64,000 nucleotides of DNA, from positions 124,001 to 188,000 of the forward strand of contig NZ_BMQF01000004.1 of NCBI RefSeq assembly GCF_014647975.1. Direction: 5' to 3'. The notes beneath the pieces were generated by a model that saw only the letters and a program-made list of their open reading frames with translations, did no database searches and had not been told where the DNA came from. This document shows positions 43,814-51,477 of this stretch, in pieces (position 1 is the first letter of the stretch; each line of letters begins with the position of its first letter). The stretch is from Streptomyces fumigatiscleroticus (lineage in GTDB: Bacteria > Actinomycetota > Actinomycetes > Streptomycetales > Streptomycetaceae). A program made the position numbers and the translations under genes.

Positions 43814-44899
43814 ATGCGCAGCATCGGTGAGATGGCCCGGGACAGCGGGCTGAATGTGAGCGCCCTGCGGTTCTACGACCGCGCCGGTGTGCTGGTCCCC
43901 GCCCGGGTGGACCCGGTGAGCGGCTACCGCTGGTACGGCCCCGAGCAGCTGGAGGAGGCCGGACTGCTGGCCCGGCTGCGCCGGGCCGGCATGCCGCTGG
44001 CGGACGTCCGGCTGGTACTGGCCGGCTGGTCCGCCGCGGACACCGGCCTCGTACGCGAGCTGCTGCACGCGCATCTGCGCCGTCTCGAACGGGGACTGTC
44101 CGATGCCCGCACCGAGTTCTCCGCGCTCCGGGCCCTACTCGACCTCAGGGAGAACCCCATGACTGTGCCGCGCACCGCCACCGCCGCCGAACTGACCGTC
44201 TCCGCCCCGGGACTCGCCGCCGCGCTGGACGCGGTCCGCTTCGCCGCCGGCACCGACCCGGAGCTGCCGATGCTCGGCGGTGTCCTGTTCGACATCGAGG
44301 ACGGGGAGCTCCACACCGTGGCCACGGACCGCTACCGGATGGCGGTCGCGCGCACCGGTGCCACCGGGCACGGCGGACCCCGCGTACAGATCATCGTGCC
44401 CACCCCGCTCGCCGACGCGATGCGGGCCCTGCTCGGCGGCGAGGGACCCGTACGGCTCACCGTGGACGGCGACCGCGCGACGCTGGAGGCCGGGGACCGC
44501 CAGACGTCCGGGCACTGCCTCGGCCACGACTTCCCCGACTACCGCCGCCTCGTCCACCTGCCGGCCGGGCGCCGCGCCCTGGTCGACGTACCGGCCTTCC
44601 GGAAGACCCTGGAGACCGGCCCCGTCCGCGCGAGCGAGCCACACGACCAGGACGGCCCGTCCGTCACCCTCAGCGTCCTGGACGTGACGGCCGACGGCAC
44701 CGTGGCCCTCTGCGGGAACGACTGCGACGCGGGGACCCATGTCGCCGTCAACCGCGACTTCCTGCTTCAGGCGCTGGCCGCCGGAGCCCGGGACCGGCTG
44801 ATCCTGGAGTTCGGCGCCCCTACCGCGCCCCTCGCGGTCCGCCGCCCCGACGACGAGGACACCTTCTCGATCCTCATGCCGGTCCGCCTGGCGGACTGA
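43814..44899 (+). CDS. MerR-type regulator fused to a DNA polymerase III beta (sliding clamp)-like domain
   Basis: About 361 aa from ATG 43814 (GTG 43802 is possible). Residues 1-110 are MerR: SIGEMARDSGLNVSALRFYDRAGVLVPARVDPVSGYRWYGPEQL and a dimer helix. Residues about 125-361 match the beta clamp: AALDAVRFAAGTDPELPMLGGVLFDIEDGELHTVATDRYRMAVA corresponds to the DnaN second domain, and the end (VAVNRDFLLQALAA, LILEFGAPTAPLAVRRPDDEDTFSILMPVRL) matches its third domain ending in a PVRL-type C-terminus. True DnaN has three such domains; here the MerR replaces the first. The clamp part may be a ligand or dimer module. The type occurs in other streptomycetes as far as I recall; function unknown. 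Confidence 0.85.
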   Translation: MRSIGEMARDSGLNVSALRFYDRAGVLVPARVDPVSGYRWYGPEQLEEAGLLARLRRAGMPLADVRLVLAGWSAADTGLVRELLHAHLRRLERGLSDARTEFSALRALLDLRENPMTVPRTATAAELTVSAPGLAAALDAVRFAAGTDPELPMLGGVLFDIEDGELHTVATDRYRMAVARTGATGHGGPRVQIIVPTPLADAMRALLGGEGPVRLTVDGDRATLEAGDRQTSGHCLGHDFPDYRRLVHLPAGRRALVDVPAFRKTLETGPVRASEPHDQDGPSVTLSVLDVTADGTVALCGNDCDAGTHVAVNRDFLLQALAAGARDRLILEFGAPTAPLAVRRPDDEDTFSILMPVRLAD

Positions 44900-44993
44900 C
44901 GACGAGGAACACCTCGGCCCATACGGTCTTGGTGTACGCGTCGGAGACATCGCAGCCCCAGCGGTCGGCGTAGGCCCCGACCAGGAGCAGGCC
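44874..44993 (-). pseudogene. C-terminal stump of an anti-sigma-type ATP-binding (HATPase) protein
   Basis: Minus-strand translation ending at TGA 44874 reads AGLLLVGAYADRWGCDVS, then DAYTKTVWAEVFLVV. GLxLVxALADRWGxxxxxxGKTVWxE is the closing block of RsbW-like HATPase_c_2 proteins, which in Streptomyces are very often next to XRE/DUF5753 plus DUF397 genes. The rest of the gene is gone: three bases further on, the sequence is already the inside of a DUF5753 gene on the other strand. Confidence 0.65.
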
Positions 44994-44995
44994 CG

Positions 44996-45472
44996 CAGAC
45001 GGAGGCGTACGCGCGGGCGGTGTTCGCCGGGCACTGCCCGCCGCTGAGCGAGGAGACCGTCGACCAGCACACGGAGGCCCGGCTGAGCCGCCAGAAGCTG
45101 CTGACGCGGGTTCCGCTGGCCGAGCTGTCGTTCATCGTGAGTGAGGAGGCGCTGTGCGATCCGGTGGGCGGCTCGGAGGTCATGTGCGGACAGTGGCGCC
45201 ACCTGCTGGAGGTGAATATGTCCCGCAACGCCGAGGTGCAGGTCATGCCTGCCTCACCCGGGTTCCACTCAGGTCTGAACGGACCGTTCGTGGTGGTGGG
45301 GACAGTGGAACGCCAGCGCCTCGGATACGTCGAGTCCCAGGAGGTCGGCTGCGTTGTCCGCGAGCCTGAGCAGGTCAGCGCCCTGGGGTTGCGCTATGGC
45401 AAGCTGCGCTCGCAGGCTCTGAACGGCGTGGAGTCCTCCCGGCTCATCGAACGGCTGGTGGGAGAGACATGA
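44996..45472 (+). pseudogene. DUF5753 domain of an XRE regulator, N-terminal HTH deleted
   Basis: The frame opens at QTEAYARAVFAGHCPPL (44996), which is mid-protein in this family (compare LLQTEAYTRAV in the intact copy at 3796-4617), and runs through LSRQKLLTRVP, LSFIVSEEAL, VQVMPASPGF and LRYGKLRSQALN to the end. The helix-turn-helix and about 100 residues are missing. A GTG at 45020 could start a 150-aa remnant. The following DUF397 gene overlaps its stop by ATGA, as in an intact pair. Confidence 0.8.
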
Positions 45473-45681
45473 GCGTGGAGCAGCGCACCGAGAACGTGGA
45501 CGGGTTGCGATGGTTCAGGAGCAGCTACAGCGGATCGGACGGCGGCGACTGCGTGGAGGTGGCCGTGGCCGCCGGGGGCGGCGTCGTGTGCGTACGGGAC
45601 TCCAAGGTGGCGGACGACGGACCGGTGCTGCGGGTCGGCCACGGTGGCTGGGCCGCGTTGGTGTCGCTCGTGGCGAAGTGA
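45469..45681 (+). CDS. DUF397 small protein (partner of a broken regulator)
   Basis: A 70-aa protein with LRWFRSSYSGSDGGDCVEVA, CVRDSKVADDGP and GWAALVSLV, a full DUF397. It overlaps the truncated DUF5753 gene by four bases. Its own sequence is undamaged, so it may have lost its regulator recently or serve another one. Expression now depends on whatever promoter survives upstream. Confidence 0.92.
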   Translation: MSVEQRTENVDGLRWFRSSYSGSDGGDCVEVAVAAGGGVVCVRDSKVADDGPVLRVGHGGWAALVSLVAK

Positions 45682-45764
45682 GACGGATCACTGTGACGCA
45701 CCACGGGCCGCCGGAGTGTGCTACCTTTTCGGTGTTGCAGTTGTGGTACCCATGAACTTTATGT

Positions 45765-45805
45765 GCGCCTGACGGGAATGTTCCTCAGGCGCCTTATTTG
45801 TTTTC
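45765..45805 (+). promoter_or_regulatory. 5'-leader hairpin with U-rich tail before the cold-shock gene
   Basis: GCGCCTGA (45765-45772), 12-base loop, TCAGGCGC (45785-45792), then CTTATTTGTTTT. This has the shape of an intrinsic terminator 45 bases before the csp ribosome-binding site, so it may attenuate csp transcription or act as a temperature-responsive leader. T-rich sequence of this kind is rare in this genome. Confidence 0.6.
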
Positions 45806-45848
45806 CGGCATCTCCGGATGGGGCCTCTGCCTACAGAAGGAGAAAATC

Positions 45849-46052
45849 ATGGCACAGGGAACCGTCAAGTGGTTCAACGCCGAAAAGGGTTTCGGCTTCA
45901 TCCAGCAGGACGGCGGCGGCCCCGACGTCTTCGCCCACTACTCGAACATCGCGACCCAGGGCTTCCGTGAGCTCAACGAGGGCCAGCGGGTCTCCTTCGA
46001 CGTCACGCAGGGCCAGAAGGGCCCGCAGGCGGAGAACATCCTCCCCGCCTGA
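45849..46052 (+). CDS. Cold-shock protein (CspA family)
   Basis: A 67-aa protein from ATG 45849 with GAAGGAG before it. RNP1 KGFGFIQQ and RNP2 VFAHYS are present, as are [13 protein letters not shown] and [17 protein letters not shown]. It binds single-stranded RNA/DNA and melts RNA secondary structure. The DEAD-box helicase 88 bases downstream is the usual functional partner (compare the SCO3731/SCO3732 pair in S. coelicolor). A strong hairpin lies between them. Confidence 0.96.
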   Translation: MAQGTVKWFNAEKGFGFIQQDGGGPDVFAHYSNIATQGFRELNEGQRVSFDVTQGQKGPQAENILPA

Positions 46053-46073
46053 TCGCTGGACGCGTATCCGCTC

Positions 46074-46108
46074 ACCGGGGTCCGCACCGTCGCGGTGCGG
46101 ACCCCGGT
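46074..46108 (+). terminator. Perfect 16-bp stem between csp and the DEAD-box gene
   Basis: ACCGGGGTCCGCACCG (46074-46089), TCG loop, then the exact complement (46093-46108). It begins 22 bases after the csp stop. It would make abundant csp mRNA and limit read-through to the helicase. Confidence 0.8.
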
Positions 46109-46139
46109 TCGTGCTGTTTCCAGGAAGGCAGATAGCTCC

Positions 46140-47684
46140 ATGTCCCGCAGGTCCCAGAACCCGAACCGGCGCGCCTCGGCAGCTCCACCGTCCACGTCGT
46201 CGCGGAGGGAATTCCGGCTGCCCGAGAGCACGACGCCCGCACTGCCCGCCGTCGAGGACTTCGCCGCTCTGGACATGCCCGTCGGGCTGCTGAGGACCCT
46301 CACCGCACAGGGCGTGACCACCCCCTTCCCCATCCAGGCCGCCACCCTGCCCAACTCGCTCGCCGGCCGTGACCTGCTGGGACGGGGACGCACCGGCTCC
46401 GGCAAGACCCTCGCGTTCGGGCTGGCGCTCCTGGCCCGTACGGCCGGACTGCGCGCGGAGCCCAAGGCACCCCTCGCCCTCGTGCTGGTGCCCACCCGCG
46501 AACTCGCCCAGCAGGTGGCGGACGCGCTGACCCCCTACGCGACGGCGGTGAACCTCCGGCTGACCACCGTGGTGGGCGGGCTGTCCATCACCAGGCAGGC
46601 CGGTGCGCTCCGGCGCGGCGCCGAGGTACTGGTCGCCACTCCCGGCCGGCTCAACGACCTCGTGGAACGCGGGGACTGCGTGCTCGACCGCGTACGCATC
46701 ACGGTGCTGGACGAGGCCGACCAGATGACCGACATGGGCTTCCTGCCGCAGATCACCAAGGTGATCCAGCAGGTACGGCCCGACGGGCAGCGCATGCTCT
46801 TCTCGGCCACCCTGGACCGCAACATCGACCGCCTGGTGCAGCGGTTCCTGACCGACCCCGTGGTGCACTCCGTGGACCCGTCCGCGGGTGCGGTGACCAC
46901 CATGGAGCATCACGTGCTCCACATCCAGGACGAGACCGACAAGAAGGCCGTCACCACACGGATCGCGGCCCGTGACGGCCGGGTCATCCTCTTCCTCGAC
47001 ACCAAGAGGTCCGCCGACCGGCTCGCCAAGCGGCTCCTGTCCGTCGGTGTCCGCGCGGCGGCCCTGCACGGGGGCCGCTCCCAGCCGCAGCGGAACCGCA
47101 CCCTGGAACAGTTCAAGAACGGCCAGGTCACCGCCCTGGTGGCGACGAACGTCGCGGCCCGGGGCATCCACGTCGACGACCTCGACCTCGTCGTGAACGT
47201 CGATCCCCCCACCGACCACAAGGACTACCTGCACCGGGGCGGCCGCACGGCCCGCGCCGGCGGCTCCGGCAGCGTGGTCACGCTGGTCCTGCCCGACCAG
47301 AAGCGGGACGTCACCCGGCTCATGTCGGACGCGGGCATCCGCCCCCGCACGGCCCGCGTCACGTCGAGCGACGCGGCACTGGCCGCCATCACCGGCGCCC
47401 GTGAGCCGTCCGGCGTGGCCGTCACCATCGAGGTTCCCCGGCCGGCGGCACCGGCGCAGTCCCGCCCGGACCGGAAGACCGGCGCCGAGCCCGGCAGCCG
47501 GTCCGGCCGCCGGCGCCGCAACGGCGGCGGGGCCAAGGCGGCGGGTGCTGCCACCAGAACGCGGAGCCGGGGCTCCGACCGGACCTCGGCCGGGGGGAAG
47601 GCGTCCGGTGGCGGCTCCGCGGGCAGCGGACGCGGTACCGCCCGCCGGGCGGGCTCGGGCGGCCGCCGCACCTCGGCCGGCTGA
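46140..47684 (+). CDS. DEAD-box RNA helicase
   Basis: About 514 aa from ATG 46140. Motifs in order: Q-motif TPFPIQAATLP, I GRTGSGKT, Ia PTRELAQQ, Ib ATPGRL, II DEADQM (DEAD becomes DEAD-Q), III SATL, IV VILFLDTKR, V ATNVAARGIHV and VI HRGGRTARAG. The C-terminal 110 residues are a basic Arg/Gly/Ala/Ser-rich RNA-binding tail of low complexity. It unwinds RNA, probably in the cold with the upstream Csp. Structured tails of this kind drive condensate formation in related helicases. Confidence 0.95.
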   Translation: MSRRSQNPNRRASAAPPSTSSRREFRLPESTTPALPAVEDFAALDMPVGLLRTLTAQGVTTPFPIQAATLPNSLAGRDLLGRGRTGSGKTLAFGLALLARTAGLRAEPKAPLALVLVPTRELAQQVADALTPYATAVNLRLTTVVGGLSITRQAGALRRGAEVLVATPGRLNDLVERGDCVLDRVRITVLDEADQMTDMGFLPQITKVIQQVRPDGQRMLFSATLDRNIDRLVQRFLTDPVVHSVDPSAGAVTTMEHHVLHIQDETDKKAVTTRIAARDGRVILFLDTKRSADRLAKRLLSVGVRAAALHGGRSQPQRNRTLEQFKNGQVTALVATNVAARGIHVDDLDLVVNVDPPTDHKDYLHRGGRTARAGGSGSVVTLVLPDQKRDVTRLMSDAGIRPRTARVTSSDAALAAITGAREPSGVAVTIEVPRPAAPAQSRPDRKTGAEPGSRSGRRRRNGGGAKAAGAATRTRSRGSDRTSAGGKASGGGSAGSGRGTARRAGSGGRRTSAG

Positions 47685-47721
47685 GCCTTTTGCGGGGGAC
47701 CGGCGACGAGCGGGAGGACGT

Positions 47722-47922
47722 ATGGGGAGCCGGCGGCTGCACGGACGTCTCGGCACGGCGGTGGGGCCGGCTCTCGCGGTACTCGCGGCCATGCTGCTGG
47801 GCAGGGCGTGGAACGCCTGCGACACGGGGCTCTTCTGGAGCGGCACCACCTACGACTGCCCCGGCGGCGTGCCCCCGTGGTGGCCGGGGTTCCTCCCCGC
47901 CCCGGGATGGGGGATCGGCTGA
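47722..47922 (+). CDS. Small membrane protein
   Basis: A 66-aa ORF from ATG 47722 with GGGAGGACG before it. Residues 12-30 (GTAVGPALAVLAAMLLG) form one membrane helix; the rest (NACDTGLFWSGTTYDCPGGVPPWWPGF) has two Cys that could pair outside the membrane. No family recognised. Confidence 0.55.
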   Translation: MGSRRLHGRLGTAVGPALAVLAAMLLGRAWNACDTGLFWSGTTYDCPGGVPPWWPGFLPAPGWGIG

Positions 47923-47988
47923 GGCGCTGGTGCGTTCCTGCGTTCCGGCGGCGTACGGCGGCCGGTTCCGCGGGTGGATCATGGAGCC

Positions 47989-48654
47989 GTGAAGAAGTGG
48001 ACGAAGAACGCGTCCCCGGCCGAGCCGCCGGCGCGTGAACCGGAGCTGTCGGAGTACCAGCGGGCCATGCGGAACCGGCTCCTCGCGGCCCCGGTGGTGC
48101 CCGCGCCCGAACCCTGGCGGCCCGTCGCCTCCGCCGCGGTCGGCGGGCTTCTCGGGATCGGTTTCGCCCCGCATCCCGACAGCGGCCGCGATCTGGTGAT
48201 GGTCGTCTCCCACGACGGTCACGGCCTCTTCGACGCCGTCACCGGGGAGAAGATCGCCAGGGACCGCGACCCCCGCCCCGAGGACAGCACCCCCGACTCG
48301 GCCGCCGATCTGTCCTGCCCCGGACTGGGTCCGATCACCGGCAGCCGCGTCCACATCGCGGGGCTCTTCGGCGGAGGGCTCCACACGACCACCGGGGACG
48401 GCTGGACCCTGGAGGTCGTCACCCCGGCCTGGCCCGATGATCGTGTCCTGCTCTCCCGCGACGGCGGGCTGCCCCACGCCGGCCCGCACGGAGAGCGGTG
48501 GTGGCACATCTTCCACGCGTCCCGCTCCGAGCTGCGGGCAGCGGGTTTCTCGCCCTCCGGACACACCGTCGCCGTAGCGACGAGCAGTGACCTCTCCCTG
48601 TGGACAAGGACGGTGAGCGGGGCGGGGAGCCCGGAAGCGGGCCGGACCCGGTGA
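47989..48654 (+). CDS. Hypothetical cytoplasmic protein
   Basis: About 221 aa from GTG 47989 (VKKWTKNASPAEPP). Residues 55-215 show repeated beta-rich segments with Asp/Gly turns (LVMVVSHDGHGLFDAVTGEKIARDRD, then DRVLLSRDGGLPHAG and AGFSPSGHTVAVATSSDLSLW), suggestive of a beta-propeller or YncE-like fold. No signal peptide. Family not recognised. Convergent with the RiPP methyltransferase gene, separated by a terminator. Confidence 0.7.
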   Translation: MKKWTKNASPAEPPAREPELSEYQRAMRNRLLAAPVVPAPEPWRPVASAAVGGLLGIGFAPHPDSGRDLVMVVSHDGHGLFDAVTGEKIARDRDPRPEDSTPDSAADLSCPGLGPITGSRVHIAGLFGGGLHTTTGDGWTLEVVTPAWPDDRVLLSRDGGLPHAGPHGERWWHIFHASRSELRAAGFSPSGHTVAVATSSDLSLWTRTVSGAGSPEAGRTR

Positions 48655-48671
48655 TCTCCGTGCGGTCCCGC

Positions 48672-48699
48672 GGCGGGCCGAACCGGGGCTCGGCCCGCC
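48672..48699. terminator. Terminator at the left end of the RiPP cluster
   Basis: GGCGGGCCGA and TCGGCCCGCC (48690-48699) with an 8-base loop, between two convergent genes. It can end the maturation operon on the minus strand. Confidence 0.65.
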
Positions 48700-48754
48700 C
48701 ACCTCTCGACGGACCGCCACAGCCGTCCGGAACCCGCTCCCGGGCCGCACGGAG

Positions 48755-50341
48755 TCATACGGTCGGCACGAAGTGGTCCACGGTGAGGATCGTGTGGCCC
48801 ACCTCCCGCGCGGCGGGTTCCCGGTGGGCGCGGCTGCGGAAACCGGCGGTGCGGGCGGCCCAGGCGAAGACCTCGCAGGTGACGGGGTACTGATGGGAGT
48901 AACCGTGGGTGGCGTCGAAGACGGTGGCCGGGGTCCGGCCGATCAGCGCCGCCGCCCGTTCCGGGGCCACCGCGTGCGCCTCGACGGCCACCATGCCGTG
49001 GCGTCGGGCGAGACCGCGCCAGGAGGAGAACCACCGGGCCAGGTCCAGTGCCATCCGGTGGGGGGCGATCGCGGCGCCGTCCGGTGTGGCGTAGCCCCCT
49101 GCCTGCGGGGGCGGGGCCTCGGGGGGCGGGGTGGCGGGGTGGCCGAGGTAGCGGCGGTTGTGGATCACCGACTTGCTGACGTGCAGGGCGTCCCGGGCGT
49201 CCACTCCGTGGCGGGCCAGGGTGCGTACCAGGTGGTCCGGTGCGGTGATGTCGGCGTCGACGACCAGGTGCGGTATGCCGGCGGCGGTCAGGCGGCGCGC
49301 GGTCTCCCGCCGGGCGACGGAGCTGGGGTCGGCTCCGACGGCCAGCAGGGGGTACGCGTCCAGTGACCGGCCCCGCAGGGTGCGGTGCCGTATCCGTGCG
49401 CAGAGGGTACGCAGGAGTTCGCCGTCACCGCAGCCCATGTCGACGATCGCGCGGGGCTGCCGGTCGAGGGGGCGGTCGAAGAGCGGAAGCACGACGTCGA
49501 GGAGCGGCTCGCGGCACGTCGTCTCGAAGACCTGCCCGCTCACGGCGAGGTCCTCGTCCCGGTCCAGGTGCGTCTCGTGCCCGTCGGTGAAGCCCGCCCA
49601 GTTCTGTGCGGGGGTACCGAACAGGAGGTCGGGGACGCGGGCCAGGGTGGACAGATAGCACAGGACGTGTCCGTACTGGGCCGCGGCGGTCCGCGCCATC
49701 CGGCCGGCCTCGGTCAGCTCGCATCCGCCCGTGGCGGGGCGCGCCCATCCGAGGTGGACCAGGACCTCGGCCGCTGCCGGCGGTACGGCAGCCGGCAGCG
49801 GACTGCCGGCGGGACCGGGCGGCAGCCAGGAGGCGGCCGGCGCCGCCAGGTGGCCGTCCAGATGGGCGAGGACCTGGACCCGGGCCCGGACCGGCAGAAC
49901 CGTGCGCGGCAGGTCCCACTCGCGGCGCAGCAGCGCGACGGCGGCCGGTCCGCCGGCCGTGCTGTCACCGGGTGGGAACATGTCGCGCAGGGCCGGCAGG
50001 AGCGCCGCGGCGTGCGTGTACGGCTCGGTGAGCGGGGTGAGGACCCGTTCCCCCAGCCGGGTGGTGCGCACGGTGGGCGCGCCGTCGCCGTCCGGCTGGT
50101 CCAGGACGACCCATCCCTGGTCGGCGAGGAGGCGGAGGGCGACCTGGAAGTAACCGGGGTTGGCGCCGCGTTCCTGGGCCAGTGCGTGGACGTCGCGGGG
50201 GGCGGGGCCGAGCCGGTGCAGGACGCCTCGCTGCCGCAGCGCGGCCACGGTGGAACCGATGGCGATGCCGTCCACGTGGCGGCAGACCTGGTCGCGCACC
50301 CGTTCCCACAGGTGCGTGCCGGGGGCGGTGGTCGTCGTCAT
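48755..50341 (-). CDS. Class I SAM-dependent methyltransferase in the RiPP operon
   Basis: About 528 aa from ATG 50341. The N-terminal 110 residues look like a winged-helix/dimerisation domain of O-methyltransferases (IAIGSTVAALRQRGVLHRL, then YFQVALRLLADQGWV). A middle helical region follows. The SAM site is AIVDMGCGDGELLRTLCARI near residue 300, with AVGADPSS and HLVVDADITAPDHL as further SAM contacts. The C-terminus includes VAVEAHAV and the HGYSHQYPVTCEVFAWAARTAGF segment. It is the last gene of the maturation operon (ATGA overlap with the acyltransferase-like gene at 50338-50341). It may methylate the peptide N-terminus or a side chain. The large size is unusual for a tailoring methyltransferase. 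Confidence 0.85.
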   Translation of the reverse strand: MTTTTAPGTHLWERVRDQVCRHVDGIAIGSTVAALRQRGVLHRLGPAPRDVHALAQERGANPGYFQVALRLLADQGWVVLDQPDGDGAPTVRTTRLGERVLTPLTEPYTHAAALLPALRDMFPPGDSTAGGPAAVALLRREWDLPRTVLPVRARVQVLAHLDGHLAAPAASWLPPGPAGSPLPAAVPPAAAEVLVHLGWARPATGGCELTEAGRMARTAAAQYGHVLCYLSTLARVPDLLFGTPAQNWAGFTDGHETHLDRDEDLAVSGQVFETTCREPLLDVVLPLFDRPLDRQPRAIVDMGCGDGELLRTLCARIRHRTLRGRSLDAYPLLAVGADPSSVARRETARRLTAAGIPHLVVDADITAPDHLVRTLARHGVDARDALHVSKSVIHNRRYLGHPATPPPEAPPPQAGGYATPDGAAIAPHRMALDLARWFSSWRGLARRHGMVAVEAHAVAPERAAALIGRTPATVFDATHGYSHQYPVTCEVFAWAARTAGFRSRAHREPAAREVGHTILTVDHFVPTV

Positions 50342-51477
50342 CGCGGGACCTGCCCTGCGGTGGCCGGGGTGTCGAGGAAGGGTGCGACGTGGCGGGCCAG
50401 CGGGCCGACGTCGAAGAGGAAGGCGCCGTGGCCGTAGGGGCTGTCGAGGATCACGTGCCGGGACCGGCCGCCGGCCGCGCGCAGTGCGGTGTGCATCGTG
50501 TCGGTCTCCTCCGCGGGGTAGCGCCAGTCCCCCCGGTAACTGACGAAGAGCGTGCCGGCCCGTACGCGCGCCATCGCGGTGCGGACGTCTCCGTACTCGG
50601 CGGCCAGGTCGAAGTACTCCTCGGCCCGCATCAGGCTGAGCAGGGAGTTGGGGTCGATGGTGGTGGCGGCGTCGTCCGCCAGGTGCTCCAGGAACTCCTC
50701 GACCGCGAACTCGGCGCGGTTCACCGCTCCCGGGACAGGGCCGGCCGGACGGCGGCCGAAGCGGCGCTCCAGTGCCTCCCTGCTCATCCAGAGCGGTGCG
50801 GCCGCCGCCACCGCGTGACCGAGTCCGGTCACGGGTGGGGGCCCGTCGTAGTAGTCGCCGCCCCGGTAGCACGGGTCGGATCTGATGAGCCGGCGCATGA
50901 CGGTGAACAGGGCGATGGTGTGGGCCGAGGTCGCGGGCGTCACGCCGATCACCACGGCCCGGTCCACCGCCCCGGGGTACCGCAGGGCCCACTGCAGGGC
51001 CTGCTGGCCGCCGAAGCACCCGCCCACCACCGCCGCGAGGCGGGTGATGCCCAGGGACCGCACCAGCCGGTGCTGGACGTCCACCATGTCACCGATGGTG
51101 AGGGCCGGGAAGCGCGGGCCGTAGGGGCGGCCGGTCGAGGGGTCGGTGGTGGCCGGGCCGGTGCTGCCGGGTGCCGCGAGGGTGGCGGAGGAGACGACGA
51201 AGTAGCGGTCGGTGTCGAGCAGGCGGCCGGGGCCGATGGCCGCGTCCCACCAGCCCGGACGCTCGCCGGGTGCCCGCCGGCCGGCGGCGTGGGCGTCCTT
51301 GGTGAGCGAGTGGCAGACGAGGACGGCGTTGTCACGACGGGCGTTGAGGCTTCCGTAGGTCTCGTAGGCGAGGGTCTGTGCGGGCAGGGTGCCGCCGCGG
51401 GCGAGGGGCAGCGGCCGGGTGAAGTGCGCGGTGCGGACCGTGGCGGCGGGGGCCGGCCGGGTGGGCGTGGCGGTCAC
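50338..51477 (-). CDS. MetX-like acyltransferase with Cys in place of the nucleophilic Ser
   Basis: A 379-aa alpha/beta hydrolase of the homoserine O-acetyltransferase family: LAYETYGSLNARRDNAVLVCHSLT, GPGRLLDTDRYFVV, the MetX-typical PxxTIGDMVDVQHRLV, and VVGGCFGGQQALQWA at the elbow. In MetX this elbow is GGSxGGMQ; here the nucleophile position (about residue 153) is Cys. The Asp region (SYRGDWRYPAEE) and His region (SPYGHGAFLFD) remain but the usual GHDxF is GHGAF. It overlaps its neighbours by ATGA at both ends, inside a RiPP operon. It is therefore more likely to acylate or process the peptide than to make O-acetylhomoserine. Confidence 0.85.
   Translation of the reverse strand: MTATPTRPAPAATVRTAHFTRPLPLARGGTLPAQTLAYETYGSLNARRDNAVLVCHSLTKDAHAAGRRAPGERPGWWDAAIGPGRLLDTDRYFVVSSATLAAPGSTGPATTDPSTGRPYGPRFPALTIGDMVDVQHRLVRSLGITRLAAVVGGCFGGQQALQWALRYPGAVDRAVVIGVTPATSAHTIALFTVMRRLIRSDPCYRGGDYYDGPPPVTGLGHAVAAAAPLWMSREALERRFGRRPAGPVPGAVNRAEFAVEEFLEHLADDAATTIDPNSLLSLMRAEEYFDLAAEYGDVRTAMARVRAGTLFVSYRGDWRYPAEETDTMHTALRAAGGRSRHVILDSPYGHGAFLFDVGPLARHVAPFLDTPATAGQVPR

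Noticed and set aside
50342..51019. Longer methyltransferase frame starting near 51019
   Set aside because: The added part lies inside the acyltransferase-like gene and has no conserved features; ATG 50341 gives the usual 4-base overlap.
50338..51477. Plain metX (methionine biosynthesis) annotation
   Set aside because: The catalytic Ser and GHDxF blocks are altered and the gene is coupled within a RiPP operon, so the housekeeping name would mislead.
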